A DNA stretch of 64,000 nt. Source: Lewinellaceae bacterium. GTDB lineage: Bacteria > Bacteroidota > Bacteroidia > Chitinophagales > Saprospiraceae. The position numbers and the translations under genes were made by a program. A model generated the notes under the pieces. The model was not told the origin of the DNA, searched no databases, and saw only the letters and a program-made list of their open reading frames with translations. The stretch is from positions 537,063 through 601,062 of the forward strand of contig JACJYG010000008.1 of assembly GCA_020636215.1 (NCBI GenBank), read 5' to 3'. Of the stretch, positions 17,099-25,679 are shown one piece after another (position 1 is the first letter of the stretch; every line of letters starts with the position of its first letter).

Positions 17099-18637
17099 CT
17101 ATTCCTCTCCCAAAGCTTTCAGGTAAAATCTGGAAAACGCAGAAGTGCTATGCTCCTGACGCATGATTTCCGCTGTGCGCGCCACTATTTCCGGATGCTG
17201 GGCTGCCACGTCTGTCTGTTCTCCGAGGTCTGTTTCCAGGTTATACAATTCAATGGACAAGTTGCCTTCCTGCATGTCTTTACGGATGGCTTTCCAATGC
17301 CCCATGCGCACCGCCTGCTGTCCCTTGTATTCCGGGAATTCCCAGTACAGGAATTCATGTTGGAGTTGTTTTTCAGCTTGGCCAAGGAAGGTAGGCAGCA
17401 GGCTGAGCCCATCTGTAGTTGATGAAATTTCCCCTTCCGTTAGTTCGGAGAAAGTCGGCAGCAAATCCCACAATGCAGCCAGAAGATCCGTAGACTTCCC
17501 TGCCGGCACATGCCCCGGCCAGGCGGCGATCAGAGGAACCCGGATGCCACCTTCGTGTACGAAACCCTTGCCCCGGCCGTAATCGCAACCGAAGGGGCCG
17601 CCGCTTTCGAAGAACGGCGTGTCGGCGCCGCCGGCATAGGTTGGGCCGTTATCGCTGGTAAAGAGGATGAGCGTGTTTTCATAAAGGCCTTCCGCTTTCA
17701 ATTGTTCTACCAACGCGCCCACCTGTTCATCCAGATAGGAGATCATAGCGGCATAGGTGGCGCGGGGATAGCGGCAGGGGAAATAACCTTTGTCGCCAGT
17801 GTATGGGGCTTCCGGCCCCAGTTTTTTCCGATAGTAGTCCACCCATCGACGGGGGGCTTGAAGTGGAACATGGGGGATGGGTGTGGCATAGTAAAGAAAG
17901 AAAGGGTGTTCCTTGTTTTTCCGAATAAATTGCTGTGCTTCGGTGAGCATGAGTTCCGGCGCATACTGCGCTAGCTCGAAGTCGGCATAGCTCTCCTCCG
18001 CCAGCGTATCGGCGCCATCGGGCAGGCGGGTATTGGGGGGCACCAGTTTATTATCGAGCCATACTTTTTCCTCGTTTTTCCAGAGGTGCCGCGGATAGTA
18101 GGTGTGGGCTTGCCGTTGGCAATTATAACCAAAAAAGAAATCGAAGCCCAGCTTACCGGGAATACCTTCCGTGAGCGGGCCCCCCAGGCCCCATTTGCCG
18201 ATCACCGCTGTGGTATAGCCTTTCGTTTGCAGCAAATCGCCCATAGTGAAAGTGGAATCTGGTAAGGGGCGCTGGCCTTCCAGGTTGGGGTCTTCCACCG
18301 CTTTGGCAAAATCCCAGACCGGCCCCCGTTCGCCGAATTCGTCATTGCCCCGGATATAGGCATGGCCCGAGTGCAGGCCCGTCAGCAGCATACACCGGGC
18401 CGGGGCGCAGACCGGGGCGGCGGTATAAAACTGGGTGAACCGTATCCCCGTCGATGCCAGCGCATCGATATGCGGTGTTTCAATGGCCTTTTGGCCATAA
18501 CAACCCAATTCACCATAACCAAGATCATCGGCCAAGATGAGGATAATATTGGGTAAACGGGAAGAGGAAGAATGCTGCCCGGACAGGCCTGTAGTGATCA
18601 ATAGAAAGAAGAAAAAAGTAAGGCTTTTTACAGTCAT
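17099..18637 (-). CDS. secreted sulfatase (arylsulfatase family)
   Basis: A protein of 512 residues with a signal peptide (LTFFFFLLITTGLSG), so periplasmic or exported. The metal-binding start is PNIILILADDLGYGELG (29-45). The sulfatase signature is C77-A-P-A-R81 followed by LLTG; Cys77 would be converted to formylglycine. TTAVIGKWGLGGP and LFTSDNGPT are further family motifs. Sulfatases remove sulfate esters from polysaccharides or aryl sulfates; many marine Bacteroidota carry them. No formylglycine-generating enzyme or polysaccharide locus is next to it. The C-terminus lacks a clear type IX sorting domain. Confidence 0.92.
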   Translation of the reverse strand: MTVKSLTFFFFLLITTGLSGQHSSSSRLPNIILILADDLGYGELGCYGQKAIETPHIDALASTGIRFTQFYTAAPVCAPARCMLLTGLHSGHAYIRGNDEFGERGPVWDFAKAVEDPNLEGQRPLPDSTFTMGDLLQTKGYTTAVIGKWGLGGPLTEGIPGKLGFDFFFGYNCQRQAHTYYPRHLWKNEEKVWLDNKLVPPNTRLPDGADTLAEESYADFELAQYAPELMLTEAQQFIRKNKEHPFFLYYATPIPHVPLQAPRRWVDYYRKKLGPEAPYTGDKGYFPCRYPRATYAAMISYLDEQVGALVEQLKAEGLYENTLILFTSDNGPTYAGGADTPFFESGGPFGCDYGRGKGFVHEGGIRVPLIAAWPGHVPAGKSTDLLAALWDLLPTFSELTEGEISSTTDGLSLLPTFLGQAEKQLQHEFLYWEFPEYKGQQAVRMGHWKAIRKDMQEGNLSIELYNLETDLGEQTDVAAQHPEIVARTAEIMRQEHSTSAFSRFYLKALGEE

Positions 18638-18670
18638 GAGCAGTGGGTTGGCGAGGTGAAGAAAAGTTAC

Positions 18671-18787
18671 ACCGGCTCTAAAAACAGGAATGGCTGATAG
18701 CTAAATGGTTGTTGTTAAAAGCCATCACCAGGCCCGCAATTCAACCATTTAGCCATTTAGCCATTTATAGCCATTTCCTTGCCTTTT
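18671..18787. repeat. intergenic foldback with AATGGCTGA/CCATTTAG-type repeats
   Basis: TAGCTAAATGGTTG at 18698-18711 pairs with CAACCATTTAGCCA at 18742-18755 (13 of 14), followed by more copies of AGCCATTTA. The block starts with ACCGGCTC, also found in the repeats flanking purL (59791-59811 and 63648-63668), which suggests one dispersed family. It fills the space between the sulfatase and thiolase genes. Confidence 0.5.
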
Positions 18788-18795
18788 CAGGGCGT

Positions 18796-19983
18796 TTACA
18801 TCCGCTCGATGATCATTGCAATCCCCTGTCCGCCGCCGATACACATGGTGACCAGGCCGTAACGGCCGCCGATGCGTTCGAGTTCATACATCGTTTTCAC
18901 CAGCAGGATGGCTCCCGTAGCGCCGATGGGGTGCCCCAGAGCGATAGCGCCGCCGTTGGGGTTGGTCTTGTCGGCAGGCAGTTTCAGGTCGATCGCCACG
19001 GCGCAGGCCTGGGCGGCAAAAGCTTCATTGGATTCGATGACGTCCATGTCGTCAACGGTAAGATTGGTTTTAGCCAGCGCATTTTTCACAGCCGGCACCG
19101 GGCCGATGCCCATTTCGGAGGGCTCCACGCCGGCATGGCCATAGGCTACGATGCGGGCCATCGGCTTTAGCCCTTTGGCTTTGGCCGTAGCAGCTTCCAT
19201 CAGGATAACTGCGGCAGCGCCGTCATTGATACCGGAGGCGTTGCCGGCGGTCACCACGCCATCTTTTTTAAAGGCCGGGCGCAGTTTGGCCAGGCCTTCC
19301 AGCGTGCTGCCTGCGCGGGGATACTCGTCGGTATCGAAAACAATAGTTTTCTTGCGGTCCTGGATCTCTATGGGCAGGATTTGGCTTTTGAAACGGCCTT
19401 CGGCGATGGCGCGCACGGCGCGTTCCTGGCTTTCGAGGGCGAATTTATCCTGCGTTTCTCGGCTGATATTCCACTTGGCGGCCACATTCTCCGCAGTAAT
19501 GCCCATATGGCCGTTGCCAAAGGGGTCGGTCAGCGCGCCTACCATCATATCCACCGTACTACCTTCGCCCATACGCTGGCCCCAGCGCAGGCTTGGCAAC
19601 AGGTAGCCGCCGCGGCTCATGTTCTCTGCACCGCCGGCCATTGCCACCTTGGCGTCGCCCAATTGTATAACACGAGCGGCAGAAACCACGGCCTCCAGGC
19701 CGCTGCCACACAGGCGGTTGAGGGTCATGGCTGGTGAGCCGGCAGGAATGCCCGCTTCGACGGCGACGACTCTGGAATGGTACATGTCACGTGTCTCCGT
19801 ATGGATGACATTGCCGAAAAAAGTATGCTCGACTTCCTCGGCGGAAATACCGGCTCGTTTGATTGCTTCGCGGGCGCAGAGCGCACCCAGTGTGGTGGGA
19901 GGAACAGATGCCAAAGATCCACCAAAGGTTCCAATAGCAGTGCGAACACCACTCAGAATTACGACTTCATTTGTTGCAGCCAT
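18796..19983 (-). CDS. acetyl-CoA C-acetyltransferase (thiolase)
   Basis: A protein of 395 residues, the normal thiolase length, active in the cytoplasm. Thiolases condense two acetyl-CoA or cleave 3-ketoacyl-CoA. Cys92 in LNRLCGSGLEAVV is the acyl-accepting residue; GHPIGATGAI near residue 350 carries the His, and CIGGGQGIA near the end carries the second catalytic Cys. NEAFAAQ is the third signature. The annotation acetyl-CoA acetyltransferase rather than fatty-acid thiolase rests on overall similarity only. It appears to be a single gene; an AT-rich stretch upstream contains a possible -7 box. Confidence 0.93.
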   Translation of the reverse strand: MAATNEVVILSGVRTAIGTFGGSLASVPPTTLGALCAREAIKRAGISAEEVEHTFFGNVIHTETRDMYHSRVVAVEAGIPAGSPAMTLNRLCGSGLEAVVSAARVIQLGDAKVAMAGGAENMSRGGYLLPSLRWGQRMGEGSTVDMMVGALTDPFGNGHMGITAENVAAKWNISRETQDKFALESQERAVRAIAEGRFKSQILPIEIQDRKKTIVFDTDEYPRAGSTLEGLAKLRPAFKKDGVVTAGNASGINDGAAAVILMEAATAKAKGLKPMARIVAYGHAGVEPSEMGIGPVPAVKNALAKTNLTVDDMDVIESNEAFAAQACAVAIDLKLPADKTNPNGGAIALGHPIGATGAILLVKTMYELERIGGRYGLVTMCIGGGQGIAMIIERM

Positions 19984-20066
19984 AGTTTTTTGTTTTGGAT
20001 GATTTACCGGGCCCCGGCCGCTTTAGCACAAGACGCTCGGAATTGTATGCTTTATGAGAAGGTAAG

Positions 20067-20074
20067 CAAATTTA
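20067..20074 (-). promoter_or_regulatory. possible -7 promoter box for the thiolase gene
   Basis: On the minus strand TAAATTTG matches TAnnTTTG within an AT-rich stretch about 85 bases before the thiolase start. No -33 element could be placed. Confidence 0.25.
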
Positions 20075-20121
20075 ATTAAAAAATATAAAAATATAGATGT
20101 TTATATGTATTGAAAAGCTCA

Positions 20122-20604
20122 TTAGGTGATTAATTCCCGGAAAGAATGAAGTGCATGCTGCAGGTTGGCCTGAGCACGGACGCTCAGGCCTTCTTTCAGC
20201 CCCCATTCGTCTCCGGCAACGGCCAGCGTGAAGGCGGCAGGGCTGGCCTGGTATAGATCCTGGCAGAGGAAAAGCACCGACCCGGGCGACAGGGCGTGGG
20301 TGGAAAATTCAAAGCGGGCTGCAGGCTGGCATACTTCCCAGCGAAAACCTTCTGGTAAGGCGCCCTGATAGGCATCGATAAAAACGACGGAATCATAATT
20401 GGCGATGAGGGCGGCATCTTCCACCTGTAATTGGTAGCGGTATTCAATGTCTCCCTCGAAATCCGGCCAGTTTTCCAAAGCATCGAGGAATGCCCACCCC
20501 AGCCCGTCGTCGGCCCGGCTGTTGTTGCCGATGCCGACGAGCAGGGTGTTTCTTGCATTCAGTAAGCCTTGTGGCCTGGCTTGGTTAGTCCCGGTAGCAT
20601 TCAT
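20122..20604 (-). CDS. hoxW: [NiFe]-hydrogenase maturation protease
   Basis: A protein of 160 residues starting at MNATGTNQAR, overlapping the end of hoxH by 20 bases. This endopeptidase trims the C-terminal tail of the hydrogenase large subunit after nickel insertion. The signature is LLVGIGNNSRADDGLGW near the start, with the conserved Asp pair region, and VVFIDAYQG near the middle supplies the second metal-binding Asp. Its position directly after hoxH indicates it serves that subunit. The nickel-insertion genes (hypA-F) are not in this window. Confidence 0.88.
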   Translation of the reverse strand: MNATGTNQARPQGLLNARNTLLVGIGNNSRADDGLGWAFLDALENWPDFEGDIEYRYQLQVEDAALIANYDSVVFIDAYQGALPEGFRWEVCQPAARFEFSTHALSPGSVLFLCQDLYQASPAAFTLAVAGDEWGLKEGLSVRAQANLQHALHSFRELIT

Positions 20605-22036
20605 CCAGCAAGTTGTCTTGGTGATCGTAAAGGGCAATATGCAACGGCATCTTACCCATGGCGTGGGTGGCGCAGCTCAGGCAGGGGTCGTAGGCCCGGA
20701 TGGCCACTTCCACCTCGTTGAGCATGGCTTCGGTGATCTTAGGCTGTTTGTTGAGTACATTTTGGGCTACCCATCGCACGGCCTGGTTCATTGGCTCATT
20801 GTTGTGGGTGGTAGATACGATGAGGTTGCACTTGGTGATCATGCCCTTTTCGTCCACCTGATAGTGGTGGATGAGCGTACCGCGTGGTGCTTCCATGATG
20901 CCAATCCCTTCCGGCCGCCGGGTTCCTTCCCGGAGCAGATCGTTACCGAGAATGGAGTCATCGGCCAACAAGCTTTTGATCATTTCGGCGCAGTGTAGCA
21001 ACTCAATGAGCCGTGCCCAGTGCGAGTGCATGGTGCAGTTGTTGGGCTTGCCATTGGTGTACCCCCTGAATTCCTCCCACTCCTGTTGGGCAAAACGAGA
21101 AGGGATACTGTCGCAGACATTCAGGCGGGCGAGCGGCCCTACGCGGTTCCACCCGTCTTTGCGGCCAAGATGCTTGAGATAAGGGAATTTCATGTAAGAC
21201 CACTTGGCCACGCCTTCGGTGAAGTACTTGATATAGGCGTCGTTCGGAATATCATTGAGGGTCTTATTCCCCAAGCTGTCGATGGCGCGCAGGCGGCCGT
21301 GGTAGAGTTCCAGTTCGCCATTGGGGCCCACCAGGCCGAGATGGCCGGACGGATAGCGGGCGAAGGTGTCCAGCCACTGGTAGTTTTTATTGTGGTAGCC
21401 TTTGATGAATTCCACCGTTTCCCGGGCCCATTGGATGATCGTATCGACCGAGGGGGTGTCATTTTCCTGCTGGAAATAGGCTCTTTCTTCCGGGGTGAAC
21501 GTTTTGTGCACCCCTCCCGGAACCGCCGCGATACCGTGGATCTTCTTCCCGGCGATCGCCTTAATGATCTCCTGGCCGAACTTGCGCATCAGGATGCCCT
21601 TTCGGGCCAGTTCTTTGTGTTCTACTGCAACGGCAGCTACATTGCGCTGCTCTGGCGGCGCGTCAAAGCCGAATAGCAGGTCGGGGGAAGCCAGGTAGAA
21701 AAAATGCAGGGCGTGAGATTGGAGTATCTGCCCGTAGTGCAACAGGCGGCGCAGCTTGGTCGCTGTAGGAGATAAGTCGTCGGGGTCGACCCCGACGATC
21801 TGGTCGATGGCTTTGGCGGCGGCCAGGTGGTGGCTCACCGGGCAGATACCACATAGTCGCTGTACCAGGACCGGCGCTTCCCAATAGGGCCGCCCCTGAA
21901 CAAAACGTTCAAACCCCCGAAATTCAACGATGTGGAAGAATGCATCCTGTACCTGTCCTTCCGAATCGAGATGGACGGTTACTTTGCCGTGGCCTTCCAC
22001 CCGAGTGACGGGGTCTATGGTGATCTTGCGTGTCAT
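20585..22036 (-). CDS. hoxH: bidirectional [NiFe]-hydrogenase large subunit
   Basis: A protein of 483 residues holding the Ni-Fe active site. The N-terminal pair is RLCGICPVSHH (Cys62, Cys65) and the C-terminal pair is DPCLSCATH; both fit group 3 hydrogenases. After the final His comes a short tail (AMGKMPLHIALYDHQ and onward) expected to be cut by the maturation protease encoded next. It starts 4 bases after the hoxU-hoxY gene stop, so translation is probably coupled. Together with HoxF and HoxUY it would couple NAD(H) to H2 in the cytoplasm. Group 3d is inferred from the partner subunits. Confidence 0.95.
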   Translation of the reverse strand: MTRKITIDPVTRVEGHGKVTVHLDSEGQVQDAFFHIVEFRGFERFVQGRPYWEAPVLVQRLCGICPVSHHLAAAKAIDQIVGVDPDDLSPTATKLRRLLHYGQILQSHALHFFYLASPDLLFGFDAPPEQRNVAAVAVEHKELARKGILMRKFGQEIIKAIAGKKIHGIAAVPGGVHKTFTPEERAYFQQENDTPSVDTIIQWARETVEFIKGYHNKNYQWLDTFARYPSGHLGLVGPNGELELYHGRLRAIDSLGNKTLNDIPNDAYIKYFTEGVAKWSYMKFPYLKHLGRKDGWNRVGPLARLNVCDSIPSRFAQQEWEEFRGYTNGKPNNCTMHSHWARLIELLHCAEMIKSLLADDSILGNDLLREGTRRPEGIGIMEAPRGTLIHHYQVDEKGMITKCNLIVSTTHNNEPMNQAVRWVAQNVLNKQPKITEAMLNEVEVAIRAYDPCLSCATHAMGKMPLHIALYDHQDNLLDECYRD

Positions 22037-22040
22037 ATCG

Positions 22041-23327
22041 TTAGTCGTATTTGAATTCAGAATAAAGAATAGAATATTGGTCCCCCCAAAGGAGGTTCTT
22101 CACGGCTTTCCAGATATGCTCTGCATTCGGGGGGCAGCCGGGTATGAAATAGTCAATCTCAACGATCTCGTTGATCGGGTATACTTTATCGAGAATCTTG
22201 GGAAGGTCCTCGTGGTAGGGTACGATGTGCTCGCCGGGTTCGGTAGTCATGGAATTGAGGTAGGCTTCTTCCAGGCATTCTTCCAGCGGCACCAGGTTTC
22301 GCATGGCCGGCAGGCCTCCCCAGATGGCGCATTCCCCCATGGCCACAAGGATCTTGCATTTCTTGCGGAATTCCCTCAGCGTCTCGATGTTCTCGGTATT
22401 ACAGCAACCGCCTTCTACCAGGCCGATATCACATTTCTTGGTGAATTCCTTGATGTCGTTGATCGGTGATTTATTGAACTCCACCAGCTCGATGAGGTCC
22501 ACGAATCCCAGGTCGATATCCAGCATCGACATGTGGCAGCCGAAACAACCTGCCAGGGAAATGGTAGCGATGACTTTTTTCTTCGGTTTGCCCTTCTTAG
22601 GCCCTTTTGCCGGCAGAGAGGGCTTGGCTATTTTTTTGCCCTCAGGTTTAGCGGAATGCATGTCGAAGCGGCGATCCCCGAAGGGGCTACCCATGCTTGC
22701 TCCCCGCACCAGGATGGCGCCGGTAGGGCAGATCTTCATGGCGTGCAGGGCCTGCTCTTTGGTCAGCCTGGCCTCCTGTTCGTAATCGATGGCTACGATG
22801 GTTTCGTTGCCCCGGTTGAAAAAGGAGAAGACTTGTTTGCCATCGTCGGTAAGTACTTCTTCGATACAACGGCGGCATTTCACGCAGCGGTTGTGTTCGA
22901 TGACCATCCGTTTGGGGTTGAAGTCGATCAGACGGTCTTTGAAGATGTGTGGGAAACGGGAAACCGACACCCCCATTTCATAACCCATATGTTGCATATC
23001 GCAATTGCCGCTCTTCTCGCAGGCCGGGCAGAAGTGGTTGCCTTCGGCGAACATCATTTCTACAATAGCCTTGCGGACATCGGTCAACTCGGGCGTATTA
23101 ACCTTGACATCCATCCCCTGTTTTACCTTTTGCATACAGGCCGGAACGGCCTTGCCGTTCAGTTCACAGGTACAAACCCGGCAGGTGCCCAGCGGTGGGT
23201 CGATATGCTCATAATAACAAAGAGACGGAATGAATATGCCGTTTTCTTTGGCGACCTTGACGAGGTTTTTGCCCTCTTCCGCCTGAATTTCTTTACCGTC
23301 AATTTTGATCTTGACCAGTTTTGCCAT
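22041..23327 (-). CDS. hoxU-hoxY: HoxU-HoxY fusion: diaphorase Fe-S subunit joined to the hydrogenase small subunit
   Basis: A protein of 428 residues that is two subunits in one. Residues 1-225 are HoxU-like: the 2Fe-2S ligands Cys37, Cys49, Cys52 and Cys64, then HFCPACEKSGNC (98-109), CVKCRRC (148-154) and KICPTGA. A Lys/Pro-rich linker (about 226-250, with KGPKKGKPKKK) joins this to residues 251-428, which are HoxY-like: SLAGCFGCHMSMLD (Cys261, Cys264), VEGGCCNTEN, MGECAIWGG and IPGCPPNAEHIW. In most organisms these are separate genes. The reading frame is continuous through the linker. It sits between hoxF and hoxH in the operon. Confidence 0.92.
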   Translation of the reverse strand: MAKLVKIKIDGKEIQAEEGKNLVKVAKENGIFIPSLCYYEHIDPPLGTCRVCTCELNGKAVPACMQKVKQGMDVKVNTPELTDVRKAIVEMMFAEGNHFCPACEKSGNCDMQHMGYEMGVSVSRFPHIFKDRLIDFNPKRMVIEHNRCVKCRRCIEEVLTDDGKQVFSFFNRGNETIVAIDYEQEARLTKEQALHAMKICPTGAILVRGASMGSPFGDRRFDMHSAKPEGKKIAKPSLPAKGPKKGKPKKKVIATISLAGCFGCHMSMLDIDLGFVDLIELVEFNKSPINDIKEFTKKCDIGLVEGGCCNTENIETLREFRKKCKILVAMGECAIWGGLPAMRNLVPLEECLEEAYLNSMTTEPGEHIVPYHEDLPKILDKVYPINEIVEIDYFIPGCPPNAEHIWKAVKNLLWGDQYSILYSEFKYD

Positions 23328-23342
23328 GATAGGTTGGCTTTT

Positions 23343-23506
23343 AGAGCTTGTTCAAATTTCATCCTTCGGGCTGAAAACGTCCCTTTTTTGCTTATACTGC
23401 GTTGTCGAAATGGTCACGTACCTAAGGGTATGCTCCCATTTCGACGCCTTGTCTAAGCAAAAAATGAATAATTTTCATCTCCAAAAACGAAATTTGAACA
23501 AGCTCT
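23343..23506. repeat. 164-bp three-stem foldback element between hoxF and hoxUY
   Basis: Perfect 18-bp terminal inverted repeats AGAGCTTGTTCAAATTTC (23343-23360) and its complement (23489-23506). Two further nested perfect stems: TTTTTTGCTTA with TAAGCAAAAAA, and TCGAAATGG with CCATTTCGA. The centre is GTACCTAAGGGTATGC. It fills almost all of the hoxF-hoxUY gap, ending 3 bases from the hoxF stop. A relative with the same core but different stems lies at about 25460-25624. Confidence 0.85.
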
Positions 23507-23509
23507 TGG

Positions 23510-25249
23510 TTAGCTTCTGAATTTTTCATAATCCGCAACAGCGCGCTCAATGTTGAATTCCTTATTGAGCCGGTCTGCTTCGCCTTCGATCTTTTGATTA
23601 AAGTACTCTGGGAAAGCATCCAGGGCTTTTATCAGCGCGTTGGTGGCCATTTTACCCAGGCCGCAGCGGCTGGCTATTTGCATGATCTTACCCCATTGCC
23701 GGATATCCTCATAATCGGATTGGTGGGCCAGCCCGAGGCGGACCTTCTCCAGTTTGCGGCGGATGATGAAATTGCCGGCCCGGCAGGGCGTACAGACCCC
23801 GCAGGATTCTTCCTTGAAGAAGTCGGCGAAGTTGATCAGGATATCGAGAATATCCCGATGGCCGCTGAATATCATCAGGGAGCCGCCACATCGAAGGTCT
23901 TCCTTGGATAATACCCGGTTTTTCTCCGCCATGGAAACGCATTCGCCGCTGGGGCCGGAAACTTGTATGTAATAGGGGTTTTCCGCCTGGCAAAGCTGCA
24001 GCAGGTCTTCCAGCCGCATGCCCCACTCGATCTCGTAAATACCTGGCAGGTGGCAGTCGCCGGAAATACTGAGGAGTTTGGTTCCGGGCGAATCCGGCGT
24101 GCCCAGTTTCAAAAAATGATCAGCCCCCAATTCCATTACCCGGGCGGCAGCGCATAAGGTTTCTACGTTGTTCACCACGGTGGGCTGGTTGAGATAGCCT
24201 TTCTCTACAGGAAAATATTGTTTGACCCGGGATTCGCCGCGCTTTCCTTCCAGGGAATTGAGCATGGCCGTTTCCTCCCCGATCACATAAGAACCGGCTC
24301 CCAGTTGCAGGCGGATATCGAAGTTAAAACCTTTAATACCGGCTGCGTTCAGGCCGAGCAGGCCCATCCGGTAGAACTGTTCGATGGCCTTTTCGAGTTT
24401 ATCTTTCATCCAGGTGTATTCGGCGCGCAGGTAGAGCATTCCCACACTGGCCCCCACAGCGTAACCGGCGATGATCATGCCTTCCAGCACCAGGCCGGGC
24501 ATGGTGTTCAAGAGGACGCGGTCTTTGAAGGTGCCCGGTTCTCCTTCATCGGCGTTGCAGACGATGTATTTGGGGGAAGATTCCTGTTGCCGGCACAGGC
24601 CCCATTTCAGGCCGGTAGGGAAGAAAGCGCCGCCGCGGCCGCTGAGCTTGGACCGGTTGATCTCATCGATAACCTGCTCGGGGCTGAGAGCCTGTAATTT
24701 GGCTATCGCGCTGCCCGGGAAATATTCCCGCAGGAAGACCGACCGGCCTTCGCCGGGCACATATCGGATATTATCGGCCACCTCGTCGCAGAGTTTTTCC
24801 ACGGGAACGCCCTTTTTTAACTCCGCGATGATGTGCTTTACCTTCATCGTGGTGAGGTTGGTAAAGGGGTGGAAATTGATGAGCGCCGCGGGTTCCTGAT
24901 CGCTCAGCCCGATACAGGCTGTTTCGAATAGGCCAAACAGGCCGCTGGGGTCTACCTCTCCGAAGGCGGCGCCTGTTTCCCGTTCAAAAGCTTCCTTTAC
25001 CCGCTGGAAACCGCTGAATTCGGAAACGATGCTGTTGTTGAGGTAGATGGTGTAACGGCCGGCCGGTTTGCGGTGGAAAAAGTGATAAAAGGAGATCACC
25101 CCTTCCAGTTCCACTTTCGAGATGCCCCGGTAGGCTGAAAACTCAGCTACGTCTTCATCTCGGATATAACCATGCTTGTTTTGATAGGCCCAAAGGCAAT
25201 CCAGCAAATCAGGATTAGCCCGCTGGTGGACTTGCAAGTCAACTTGCAT
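23510..25249 (-). CDS. hoxF: NAD-binding diaphorase subunit of the bidirectional hydrogenase, with N-terminal NuoE-like domain
   Basis: A protein of 579 residues. Residues 1-135 resemble the NuoE/HoxE fold, but the usual four cluster cysteines are mostly lost (only TACIGLSDQ keeps one), as in long HoxF proteins. The rest is NuoF-like: SGRGGAFFPTGLKW (FMN/NADH site), NADEGEPGTFKDR, and ESCGVCTPCRAGN near residue 480 for the [4Fe-4S] cluster. It oxidises NADH or reduces NAD+ for the hydrogenase module. It is the first gene of the hox operon; no separate hoxE is visible, so the N-terminal domain probably fills that role structurally. Confidence 0.92.
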   Translation of the reverse strand: MQVDLQVHQRANPDLLDCLWAYQNKHGYIRDEDVAEFSAYRGISKVELEGVISFYHFFHRKPAGRYTIYLNNSIVSEFSGFQRVKEAFERETGAAFGEVDPSGLFGLFETACIGLSDQEPAALINFHPFTNLTTMKVKHIIAELKKGVPVEKLCDEVADNIRYVPGEGRSVFLREYFPGSAIAKLQALSPEQVIDEINRSKLSGRGGAFFPTGLKWGLCRQQESSPKYIVCNADEGEPGTFKDRVLLNTMPGLVLEGMIIAGYAVGASVGMLYLRAEYTWMKDKLEKAIEQFYRMGLLGLNAAGIKGFNFDIRLQLGAGSYVIGEETAMLNSLEGKRGESRVKQYFPVEKGYLNQPTVVNNVETLCAAARVMELGADHFLKLGTPDSPGTKLLSISGDCHLPGIYEIEWGMRLEDLLQLCQAENPYYIQVSGPSGECVSMAEKNRVLSKEDLRCGGSLMIFSGHRDILDILINFADFFKEESCGVCTPCRAGNFIIRRKLEKVRLGLAHQSDYEDIRQWGKIMQIASRCGLGKMATNALIKALDAFPEYFNQKIEGEADRLNKEFNIERAVADYEKFRS

Positions 25250-25679
25250 TGCAGGATAATTTTTGTTGGGAAGAATATACGTTCCACCATCAACTGTGGT
25301 GGAAATTTAATGCATAGTACAAAAACTGCAGGCCCTGGGTAGTGACATTATTCACCCCTGGCCGATGATTAATCTCATTCGTATCAGCCCCTATTGTTCA
25401 ATAATTTGTGCCCGGAAACATTTTGCTAAAAAATGACTCTTCGTTGAGCCTCTAAGCTTTAGCGCTTGTTTGAAGGCCAACCTTGGAGCTGCAAAGGCCA
25501 CTTTTTTAGTGATTATGCGTTGCTTTTTTTGACCGTACCGAAGGGTGCGCTTTTCAAAAAGACGCCCTGTCTCACCAAAAAACGACTCTTTTCGCTATTA
25601 AATCCGGCCTCCAAATAAGCTCCTAGAAAAAAAATTACTGCAATTGTTAACTAAATATCCTAGTACAAAAGAAGCTGTC
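25250..25679. other. divergent hox / PFOR-rnf intergenic region
   Basis: The two operons diverge from here, so both promoters should lie within these 430 bases, but I found no convincing -33/-7 pair. Much of the right half is a foldback element (about 25460-25624). The stretch at 25431-25449 (AAAAAATGACTCTTCGTT) resembles the inner right end of that element, so a degraded partial copy may precede it. Confidence 0.5.
25460..25624. repeat. foldback element related to the one inside the hox operon
   Basis: Imperfect ends GCTTGTTTGAAGGCC (25464-25478) and GGCCTCCAAATAAGC (25606-25620) pair at 13 of 15. Inside, TTTTTTAGTGA pairs with TCACCAAAAAA (10 of 11), and CTTTTTTTGA faces TTCAAAAAG. The core GCGTTG, GTACCGAAGGGTGCGC, GACGCCCTGTCT matches the core of the 23343-23506 element (GCGTTG, GTACCTAAGGGTATGC, GACGCCTTGTCT), while the stems differ. 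Confidence 0.75.

Noticed and set aside
20585..25249. Group 3b (sulfhydrogenase-type) hydrogenase
   Set aside because: The HoxF-like NADH/FMN subunit with a NuoE-like domain and the HoxU domain point to the NAD-linked group 3d type.
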